A stretch of DNA of 6,248 bases from Acidobacteriaceae bacterium (GTDB lineage Bacteria > Acidobacteriota > Terriglobia > Bryobacterales > Bryobacteraceae), in contig JAFARV010000031.1 of the NCBI GenBank assembly GCA_019245255.1, positions 1 to 6,248 on the forward strand, read 5' to 3'. The notes below the pieces were generated by a model, which made no database searches, had not been told where the DNA came from, and worked only from the letters and a program-made list of their open reading frames with translations. Each line of letters begins with the position of its first letter. Position 1 is the stretch's first letter. The position numbers were made by a program, and so were the translations under genes. Positions 1 through 5,739 of the stretch are shown in pieces.

Positions 1-186
1 GATAGGCTGTCGAACGCGCAAAATAGGGCCATTGTGACCGGCGGAAGTGTCGTGGGGCTGCTTGCTGTCCACGTCCTCGAAACCTCGTCTGGTCCTGGGA
101 GTTCCATTCCTCGTGGAGTAAGTACCTCGGCGATCCATCATTCCAGAAAGATGGGCAAGCGTGGTATGTTCTCCCAGAGGGTAGGG
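1..186. other. Upstream region of the sigma factor gene, no supported gene
   Basis: No protein with recognisable motifs is visible here on either strand. The reading frame of the downstream sigma gene stays open from base 1, with GTG at 34 and ATG at 151 and 166 as alternative starts. The residues it would encode before position 187 do not resemble a sigma domain and contain many Gly, Ser and His. The minus strand is also open from an ATG at 139-141 to the left edge (47 codons), but it is rich in rare Arg codons (AGG, AGA, CGA) and shows no motif. The promoter of the sigma operon probably lies here, though I cannot fix a convincing -35/-10 pair. Confidence 0.4.
176..181 (+). promoter_or_regulatory. 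Ribosome binding site for the ECF sigma factor
   Basis: AGAGGG lies 5 nt before the ATG at 187. The other in-frame starts lack a site this good: GTG 34, ATG 166, and ATG 151, which has only AGAAAG directly abutting it. This site is the main reason for placing the start at 187. Confidence 0.5.
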
Positions 187-804
187 ATGCGGGAGGCGCA
201 GGGAGAGAAAACCGGCCAGAATAGTTCCGCGGCAGATCAATCCTGGCAGGATTACGTTCGCGACATCCAGAACGGAAATGCGGACGCGCTGGCAAAACTG
301 TACGATGCCACCTCAGCACTGCTTTACTCACTAGCATTGCGCGTGCTGGGGAACGCGGCCGACGCAGAAGAAGTTCTTCTTGATGTCTTCCAGCAAGTAT
401 GGCGGAGCGCAGGGAGTTTCAATCCTGCCCGGGGAAGCGTCTGGACTTGGCTCGTTGTCGTCACACGCAGCAGGGCGCTGGATCGGCTGCGGAATACTGC
501 CGGCAAACGACTGCATGAAGCGCCGCCGCTCGGTGAGCGGTCGGCCATCGCAAGCTCGATGCCGCAGCCTGAGCACGCCAGCATGCTCGCGCAACAGCAG
601 ATGTGTATCCGGCAAGCGCTCCGAACACTCCCTCCAGAACACCGCGAACCGCTCGAATTAGCTTATTTTGCTGGACTTACTCACACCGAAATCGCCGATA
701 AATTGCAAGTCCCTTTGGGTACGATCAAGACAAGGATTCGTATGGGGATGGACAGGCTCCGGCTCGCACTTCAGCCCGCAAGCACTCGGGCTGCCAGGAC
801 GTGA
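187..804 (+). CDS. ECF-family RNA polymerase sigma factor (RpoE/SigK-like)
   Basis: This 205-residue protein directs RNA polymerase to a stress regulon and is normally held inactive by the anti-sigma factor encoded next. Region 2 spans about residues 28-103. It includes the core-binding and -10 recognition helices, with DAEEVLLDVFQQVW at 59-72 and WTWLVVVTRSRALDRLR at 86-102. A variable linker follows (about 104-138). Region 4, about 139-195, carries the -35-binding helix-turn-helix, seen as ELAYFAGLTHTEIADKLQV and then PLGTIKTRIRMGMDRLR. The length fits ECF sigma factors, which have regions 2 and 4 but not 1 or 3. The start at 187 is chosen for its ribosome site and for the family's usual length; an N-terminal extension cannot be excluded because the frame is open to base 1. 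The stop overlaps the GTG at 801 and lies 2 nt before the ATG of the anti-sigma gene, so the two are co-translated. Family assignment is firm; the stimulus is inferred from the ChrR-type partner. Confidence 0.93.
   Translation: MREAQGEKTGQNSSAADQSWQDYVRDIQNGNADALAKLYDATSALLYSLALRVLGNAADAEEVLLDVFQQVWRSAGSFNPARGSVWTWLVVVTRSRALDRLRNTAGKRLHEAPPLGERSAIASSMPQPEHASMLAQQQMCIRQALRTLPPEHREPLELAYFAGLTHTEIADKLQVPLGTIKTRIRMGMDRLRLALQPASTRAART
796..799 (+). promoter_or_regulatory. Ribosome binding site for the anti-sigma factor
   Basis: AGGA lies inside the last codons of the sigma gene, 7 nt before the ATG at 807. The alternative GTG at 801 would have only 1 nt of spacing, so 807 is preferred. Confidence 0.5.
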
Positions 805-806
805 CA

Positions 807-1361
807 ATGGAGCAGGATCAATTGGACGAATGCCGGATTGCCGCTGCGCTATATTCGATCGGCGCATTACCGGATGAGGAGAAGCAACAATTCGAGCAGA
901 GGTTGGCTGGTGGTTGCCCATTTTGTACAAGCCAGCTACACGAATACGCCTCGGTGGCGAAAGAGCTTGCGCTCAGCGTGCCGCTGGAGCAACCGGACCC
1001 GAGCCTTCGCCGGCGTTTGTTGGATCGCCTTGAGACTGTGCCGATGAACGTGCAAGCCCGCGCTGATATCACGCTTGTACGGGCTGACGAGACATCTTGG
1101 ACATCATTACCCATTCCTGGGGTTGAAATCCGGCCATTGTTGGGCGAGAAAACTCTGCTTGTCCGGATGCAGCCTGGGTCATCGTACCCTGCGCATGAAC
1201 ACCGCTACGACGAGCAGTGTTATGTGCTTGAGGGGAGCGTCGTCGATAGCTTCGGAGTTACTGCCCATGCCGGCGACTTTGTATGCATGCCCGCGGGCAG
1301 CACGCACCAACCGATTCACACGGACACGGGTTGTGTGTTCCTGATCGCTTATACCCCATAA
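807..1361 (+). CDS. ChrR-type anti-sigma factor with C-terminal cupin domain
   Basis: This is a cytoplasmic protein of 184 residues with no membrane segment, predicted to bind and silence the sigma factor encoded just upstream. The N-terminal part (about 5-60) has the layout of ChrR/zinc anti-sigma domains: ALYSIGALPDEEKQQFEQRL, then CPFC at 37-40. The C-terminal part (about 100-184) is a cupin with both metal motifs intact. Motif 1 is G124-x5-H130-x-H132-x3-E136-x6-G143; motif 2 is G156-x5-P162-x-G164-x2-H167, with His171 in place of the usual Asn. His130, His132, Glu136 and His167 match the four zinc ligands known in the ChrR cupin. In Rhodobacter sphaeroides, ChrR releases RpoE in response to singlet oxygen and organic hydroperoxides, and the cupin is needed for that response. 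Oddity: the His of the usual HLxxGCxxC zinc motif is Arg32 here, and the N-terminal His is also absent. The family call is strong; the inducing signal is inferred. Confidence 0.88.
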   Translation: MEQDQLDECRIAAALYSIGALPDEEKQQFEQRLAGGCPFCTSQLHEYASVAKELALSVPLEQPDPSLRRRLLDRLETVPMNVQARADITLVRADETSWTSLPIPGVEIRPLLGEKTLLVRMQPGSSYPAHEHRYDEQCYVLEGSVVDSFGVTAHAGDFVCMPAGSTHQPIHTDTGCVFLIAYTP

Positions 1362-1374
1362 GAACTCTCGACAT

Positions 1375-2823
1375 TCAATCACCGTGCAGCAGGTTATTCA
1401 GTCCGGCTACCATACTGGTCTCCGGCTCCATCGGATGTTCCGGCACAATCCAGTGAAGAATGGGTGTGGTCAGGAATGTGGTGACCAGCGCCATAATCAC
1501 CAGCATTGTGAACAGCACTGGCGAGATAACGTTCAGTTCGAGTCCCACGTTAAGCACGATTAATTCCATCAGCCCTCGCGTATTCAGCAGGACGCCCAGA
1601 GCCGAAGCATGCCGCCAATCGAAGCCGTTCAGTTTCGCCGCGACGGCGCCGCCCCCAAATTTCCCTAGCGACGCGATCAGAATCGTCAACGCGCACAGTA
1701 GCCATTCGTGTCCTCCGTTCAGCAATCCGACCTGCGTTCGCAATCCGGTGAATGCAAAAAATGCCGGGAGTAAGAACACAATCACAAAATCCTCGAGTTT
1801 CGCGGCTAAGTCACGCGCAAGAAAGCTGTCGTGCGGAATCACTGCGCCAACGGCGAATGCGCCGAAGATGGCGTGAATGCCAATTGTCTCGGTAAGAAGC
1901 GAGGACAGGAGAATCGTCAAGAGCACAAAAGCCAGTGCCGTTTGGCTCACCCGCTGCTTGTTTCCGATCCAGGAGCTCATGCGAACGACTAAGGGCCGAA
2001 CAAGCACAATCATCGAAATGACATACATTGCTGCTAATGCCAGGGTTAGCGTGGCGCCTCCGGACCGCGTTTGGCTCACGGCGACCACAACAGCGAGCAG
2101 ACACCATGCGGATACATCGTCGATCGCAGCACACGCGATGGCAAGAATGCCGAGATTGCTCTTGTGCATTCCGCAGTCGGTCAAAATCCGCGCGAGCACC
2201 GGAAACGCGGTTATTGACATCGAGACGCCTAGAAAAAGCGAGAAAGAAGTGAAAGAGGCTGTACCGCTCGCAAGATCAGGATACAAGAAGAGAGCCAATC
2301 CCGACCCAAGCACAAACGGGACCACAATGCTCGCGTGCGAAATGATCAGGACCGAGCCGCCGTAATGGCGCAGTGAACCCAGGTCGAGTTCTAACCCGAC
2401 AAGAAACATGTAGAGGATAACTCCAAACTGCGACACGACGTTGAGCAGCGGAGCGATCGATTGCGGAAGTATTTGTGCCGCGAATGCCGGAGCGACATGG
2501 CCCAAAACGGAGGGACCCAGCACAATGCCCGCCACCATTTCGCCTACGACCGCCGGCTGATGGAAGCGCCGGAACAAGGATCCGAGTGCTCGCGCAACAG
2601 CAATCACCAGCGCGAGAGCAAGCAAAACCTGGACGAAACCGCTCATATGCGCGGCTGCCGAACCAGCGCCGACGATCATCACATAAGGTTGCCGCGAAAC
2701 GCTTAGGGAATCGCCGTACGCTCGAATTAACAAGTAGAAAACAGCCGCTGTCAGCAGCAAGCCAACGTAGGCCACGAGCACTTGCCAATGCGCACGTTCG
2801 CTGGTGCGAGCTTCGCGAGGCAT
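1375..2823 (-). CDS. CPA2-family cation:proton antiporter (KefB/CHX-like)
   Basis: This inner-membrane protein of 482 residues exchanges Na+ or K+ for H+ across the membrane. After an N-terminal membrane segment (about 13-33) and a short polar loop, the Na+/H+ exchanger domain runs from about 62 to 460 with roughly a dozen hydrophobic segments. Family landmarks are QPAVVGEMVAGIVLGPSVLG (89-108), GVILYMFLVGLELDLGSLR (134-152), SITAFPVLARILTDCGM (203-219), the ion-binding pair Asp235-Asp236 in AIDDVSAW, Lys388 in SLGKFGGG, and NTRGLMELIVLNVG (414-427). The last matches the CHX/KefB branch. The protein ends soon after the transporter core. It lacks the C-terminal RCK/TrkA nucleotide-binding domain of KefB/KefC, so glutathione or NAD gating of that kind is not expected. 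The start at 2823 follows a strong AAGGAG site; a TTG at 2844 would add 7 residues but lies upstream of that site. It is the second gene of an operon with FUSC. Which ion it carries cannot be read from the sequence. Confidence 0.92.
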   Translation of the reverse strand: MPREARTSERAHWQVLVAYVGLLLTAAVFYLLIRAYGDSLSVSRQPYVMIVGAGSAAAHMSGFVQVLLALALVIAVARALGSLFRRFHQPAVVGEMVAGIVLGPSVLGHVAPAFAAQILPQSIAPLLNVVSQFGVILYMFLVGLELDLGSLRHYGGSVLIISHASIVVPFVLGSGLALFLYPDLASGTASFTSFSLFLGVSMSITAFPVLARILTDCGMHKSNLGILAIACAAIDDVSAWCLLAVVVAVSQTRSGGATLTLALAAMYVISMIVLVRPLVVRMSSWIGNKQRVSQTALAFVLLTILLSSLLTETIGIHAIFGAFAVGAVIPHDSFLARDLAAKLEDFVIVFLLPAFFAFTGLRTQVGLLNGGHEWLLCALTILIASLGKFGGGAVAAKLNGFDWRHASALGVLLNTRGLMELIVLNVGLELNVISPVLFTMLVIMALVTTFLTTPILHWIVPEHPMEPETSMVAGLNNLLHGD

Positions 2824-2832
2824 CTTCACATT

Positions 2833-2838
2833 CTCCTT
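2833..2838 (-). promoter_or_regulatory. Ribosome binding site for the antiporter
   Basis: On the minus strand this reads AAGGAG, 9 nt before the ATG whose A is base 2823. It is the strongest Shine-Dalgarno match in the window and lies in the 33-nt gap after the FUSC stop. Translation of the antiporter is therefore likely to initiate independently although the mRNA is shared. Confidence 0.7.
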
Positions 2839-2856
2839 CACCAATCGGAGGATTGA

Positions 2857-5046
2857 TCAGCCTATTGCAGGTGCGGGCGTGTACGCGGCTACCTCGGCAC
2901 TCTGTTTGGCGAAACGCATGACTTGTTCCCGAAGCGTGTTCACACTGGAGGTTAGCCGATCTGTCTCGATGAGGACTAGTTCGTCGATGGGAGAAAAGCC
3001 GGACCTCGTCTTGAGCATTCGACTGTGATCTTCCCGCAAAGACGGAAGCGTTTCCGCGGCAGCCGGCGAGCCCCGAAGAGCTGCGGAAACGAAGTAGAGA
3101 GTGAAGTCGACGTCATGCGCGAACTGCTGAAAAACCTCCGGAGCGGTCCGAGCATGCCCTTGAAGCACAGCCGCCTCCAGACCCATGATCGAGTGCACCA
3201 GCGCCCTCGAACTAGCCAGGATAGAGGTAAGCAAGGTTACTTGCTCGGCATTGGCCCCAGGTTCTGAAGCCACACGATCCACTGAGGCCTCGGCATTGGA
3301 GCGAGTACGGCGCCAGCAGGTACGATAGCTGTCCAATTCCGACTCAACCATGGCCTCGTCCGAGCCAAATCTTTCCGCGACAGCGCGGAAATAGGACCGG
3401 CATGCTTCGACCATCTCAGCTACAACATCCGAGACACGGGTTCTCTCCCAAGTTGGCCAGAGGACATACGCGAGCAGTCCGGCGATTCCTCCGGCGGTGG
3501 TATTGAGAGCACGCAGAACGACGACGTCTTTGGGAGCTATCCCCGTCTCGGCTATCAGGAACACAATAAGGCCACTGATCGCGACGCTGAAGACGCCATA
3601 GTTCGCTGGTCCAATGCTGCGAAGCATGTAGGTGAAGATTCCAACGAGGAACACTTCGCTCAATGCGGAGGGCGGAATGAGATGGTAGAGGACAGTCGCC
3701 ACCATAAGTCCTGCGAACGTCCCCGCAAGCCTCAATACTCCCCGGCTTATCGTAGTCGTAAAGTCGGGTTTCAGAACGACTGCCAGGGTCATCGGTATCC
3801 AGTAAGTACGATCCCAAGAGATCATGCGGCCCAGGGCATCGCTAAGCGCAACACAAGCAGATAAGCGGATGGCGTGCCGGAAAAAAGGGGAGCTCATATC
3901 GAAGTTGGCGTGCATCGTCCCAATCCAGCTGGAGACTTGAAGTCTCCAGGGATGCGATCGTTCCGTGCGCGCGAACTCTGTTGAACCTTCGGGTAGGCTA
4001 TGGCTCGCAAGCTGTACGACGAGGCGCAACTGACCGGCCAGAATGTCGATTGCGTTGCACACTTCGCGTTCGATCGGAGCCGCCGTGTCGCTTTCGTGAT
4101 CGCGGCAGGTTTGCAGAGCTGTGTCCAGTGTTTGCAGCAAACTTGCGGCAGTGCCCAAGCAGTTCTCAGCAGTCAAACACGAGCCTACCGTGCGAAGGAC
4201 GTTTGCTGACGTCAAAAGGATGTGGTCTGCGTGGTCAGCCCATTTTTTTTCACTGATGTCGTGGCCCCTATTTTCGTCCAGTAACTCCGAGCGAAGCCGT
4301 TGCAGAACGAAGACCGACATCCTGATTCGGTCAGCCTGATCGAACAGCATGCGGTACCGCTCGCCTTCGACGCTGTGATCACGGCCCAAGGCAGCGATAG
4401 TGTCTTGTACCTGCTGGCTGGGCATGTCCAAGGGGGTTGTCAACGGGTCAGCTGTCGTGGGGTCGATTTCCGTTGCGATCTGACAGAATGTCGCTCCGAT
4501 GACAGCGCGTTCCGGCTCGTACCGTCGCAACGGCCAAAACGCGAGCGCGAATAGCATCTGCACAAGCCCACCGAGCAGAACCAAAGCCCCCGCGGCCGAC
4601 GCCCCCCCAAAGGACATCGCCCCGCGTGCTGCATATACGATTAGCGCGACGAGAGTGTTCAGCCCCAAATCGCCCGCGCGTGTGCTGACCGAAATCAGGA
4701 GTCCGGCAAGGAAGGCGTATGCGCCTGCGACGAGTATGGCAAGCCAGCTGGTGCGACCAGTTAAGGAACCAATAAAGACCGCGATAGCGCCCAGCACCGC
4801 CCATGCAAACATGCGTCGCGCTCTTTGTCCGTACGGGTCGCGGCCGTCGGAATACGCCACATTTAGAGCCCCCGTAGCAATGGCCACTCCGGCCAGTGGA
4901 TTGTGCATTGCGATCGCGCAGCCCAGCGGAATGGCGACGGCGAGCGAATTCCGGAAGGCAACCCAAGTGTTGATCTTGGACTTATCAAGCCGTGTGACGG
5001 TTCGCCACAGCACCTGAGCGGACTTAGATTCTGGTAGCAGTGTCAT
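2857..5046 (-). CDS. FUSC-family inner-membrane efflux protein (YccS/fusaric acid resistance-like)
   Basis: This 729-residue protein has the two-module plan of full-length FUSC/aromatic-acid exporters. A first hydrophobic block (about 28-172, five or six membrane segments) is followed by a soluble helical region (about 175-385). A second hydrophobic block (about 388-532) and a soluble C-terminal region (about 535-729) complete it. The most diagnostic stretch is 413-446: RTYWIPMTLAVVLKPDFTTT followed by SRGVLRLAGTFAG. It matches the FUSC core pattern of a Tyr-Trp pair, a Pro-Asp-Phe turn, and an Arg-x-x-Gly-Thr helix. Relatives in Proteobacteria (AaeB, FusC) export aromatic carboxylic acids or fusaric acid; the substrate here is unknown. 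Outside Gram-negative tripartite pumps a membrane-fusion partner is not always present, and none is visible here. Only a weak ribosome site precedes the ATG (ACGAG directly abutting). The gene contains an A8 run at 4243-4250, and the frame is intact across it. It is the first gene of the operon with the antiporter. Confidence 0.9.
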   Translation of the reverse strand: MTLLPESKSAQVLWRTVTRLDKSKINTWVAFRNSLAVAIPLGCAIAMHNPLAGVAIATGALNVAYSDGRDPYGQRARRMFAWAVLGAIAVFIGSLTGRTSWLAILVAGAYAFLAGLLISVSTRAGDLGLNTLVALIVYAARGAMSFGGASAAGALVLLGGLVQMLFALAFWPLRRYEPERAVIGATFCQIATEIDPTTADPLTTPLDMPSQQVQDTIAALGRDHSVEGERYRMLFDQADRIRMSVFVLQRLRSELLDENRGHDISEKKWADHADHILLTSANVLRTVGSCLTAENCLGTAASLLQTLDTALQTCRDHESDTAAPIEREVCNAIDILAGQLRLVVQLASHSLPEGSTEFARTERSHPWRLQVSSWIGTMHANFDMSSPFFRHAIRLSACVALSDALGRMISWDRTYWIPMTLAVVLKPDFTTTISRGVLRLAGTFAGLMVATVLYHLIPPSALSEVFLVGIFTYMLRSIGPANYGVFSVAISGLIVFLIAETGIAPKDVVVLRALNTTAGGIAGLLAYVLWPTWERTRVSDVVAEMVEACRSYFRAVAERFGSDEAMVESELDSYRTCWRRTRSNAEASVDRVASEPGANAEQVTLLTSILASSRALVHSIMGLEAAVLQGHARTAPEVFQQFAHDVDFTLYFVSAALRGSPAAAETLPSLREDHSRMLKTRSGFSPIDELVLIETDRLTSSVNTLREQVMRFAKQSAEVAAYTPAPAIG

Positions 5047-5065
5047 CTCGTAGACCGATTAGGTG

Positions 5066-5098
5066 TCAGATAGTCGTTCGGCGCACCCGTTCCTTCAA
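5066..5098 (-). promoter_or_regulatory. Candidate promoter for the FUSC-antiporter operon (ECF-like and/or sigma70-like)
   Basis: Read on the minus strand, GAACGG is followed by exactly 16 nt and then TCTGA (5070-5066). This resembles the E. coli sigma-E pattern GAACTT-N16-TCTGA, and the GGAAC core is at 5093-5089. Overlapping it is a weaker sigma70-type pair: TTGAAG (5098-5093), 17 nt, GACTAT (5075-5070). Either would start transcription roughly 10-20 nt before the FUSC ATG. The match is by eye, on a short degenerate motif, and is not proof of use. The specificity of the sigma factor in this window is not known. Confidence 0.3.
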
Positions 5099-5149
5099 GT
5101 ATGTGGGAGCGATGCGATGGACTGCGGCAGATGACATCGTCGCGCAAAG

Positions 5150-5165
5150 GGCGCGGCTGCGCGCC
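5150..5165. repeat. GC-rich inverted repeat in the divergent intergenic region
   Basis: GGCGCG (5150-5155), a 4-nt loop GCTG, then CGCGCC (5160-5165) form a perfect 6-bp stem. There is no T-run after it on either strand, so it is not a standard terminator. Its place between two divergent genes would suit an operator or mRNA leader structure, but stems this short also arise by chance in GC-rich DNA. Confidence 0.25.
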
Positions 5166-5265
5166 GAGATACAGGAAGCAACTCCGCTGTCCTTGGCTTG
5201 GCGCGCTTGACACCGCGACCGTCTTGCGCGGCTTGCTTCGAAAAGACTCGATACACTCGTTTTGA

Positions 5266-5736
5266 ATGCGAGCACCTGCTGTTCTGATCTGTGTAGCTGC
5301 CCTGGTGATTGGCGTCGAAGAAGCCGCTGCCCTGACGCGCGACGAGCTGAAACTGGTCCAGGACTCCGGCGGCTGGGAATACCTGACGATGACCGAAGTG
5401 AATAACGGGTTTGCAACTCAGGCGAACTGTTTTGCAAAGGCGTTTACCGGCGAATGTAAGGGCACTCTGATATTCCGGCCGGACCAGAGTTTCAGACAGG
5501 ATGTCAGTGCGCACGGCAGGGGAATGCACCGGGGCGGTCATTATGAAATTCAGGGGCAGGACCTGACGTTTTGGGATGAGCACGAGACGAAAGACGGCCC
5601 ATATCACATCACAATCAATGCCGATGAGAAGAGCATGACGCTCGAGACGACCCAGGCTGGCGTCGCCGTTAAGATCGAACTTCTGCTCGAGAGCGAGTTC
5701 AAACGGCAGCTCCGCGAGCGCGAAAAGCAAAAGTAG
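5266..5736 (+). CDS. Small exported protein of unknown function
   Basis: I do not recognise a named family. The 156-residue product begins with a signal peptide: Arg2, a hydrophobic stretch at about 4-16, and small residues EEAAA at 18-22, so cleavage near residue 22 is likely. Cys9 is not in a lipobox. The mature part, about 133 residues, has two Cys (55 and 64) that could form a disulfide. Alternating strand-like segments follow, such as GTLIFRPDQSF (66-76), GGHYEIQGQDLTFWDEH (90-106) and HITINADEKSMTLET (114-128). This is reminiscent of small lipocalin-like beta-barrels in which a coloured or polar ligand is bound, but that is only a fold impression. The C-terminus (about 140-156) is a charged helix rich in Glu, Arg and Lys. 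The start is fixed by an in-frame TGA directly before the ATG. No clear Shine-Dalgarno is present. The gene is divergent from FUSC and tail-to-tail with the quinoprotein. Confidence 0.72.
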   Translation: MRAPAVLICVAALVIGVEEAAALTRDELKLVQDSGGWEYLTMTEVNNGFATQANCFAKAFTGECKGTLIFRPDQSFRQDVSAHGRGMHRGGHYEIQGQDLTFWDEHETKDGPYHITINADEKSMTLETTQAGVAVKIELLLESEFKRQLREREKQK

Positions 5737-5739
5737 GCA

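Noticed and set aside
1..141. Minus-strand open frame from ATG 139-141 to the left edge, possibly the start of a divergent gene
   Set aside because: It has only 47 codons, no motif, many rare Arg codons and no good ribosome site. An open stretch of this length is expected by chance in GC-rich DNA.
34..186. N-terminal extension of the sigma factor starting at GTG 34 or beyond the left edge
   Set aside because: The frame is open, but the residues show no sigma-like pattern and the length would exceed the usual ECF size. The best ribosome site is at 176-181, before ATG 187. It remains formally possible.
2842..2855. Inverted repeat CAATC-4 nt-GATTG between the FUSC and antiporter genes
   Set aside because: The stem is only 5 bp with no T-run, and it overlaps a short intergenic gap inside an operon. 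It is too weak to call a terminator or attenuator.
5207..5255. Sigma70 promoter for the exported-protein gene from TTGACA (5207) or TTGCTT (5233) with GATACA (5250)
   Set aside because: No -10 element lies at 16-18 nt from TTGACA, and TTGCTT is only 11 nt from GATACA. The spacings do not fit.
5095..5730. Minus-strand open frame of 211 codons overlapping the exported-protein gene
   Set aside because: It is antisense to a gene with a clear signal peptide and coherent protein, and its translation has no recognisable domain. It is treated as a shadow.
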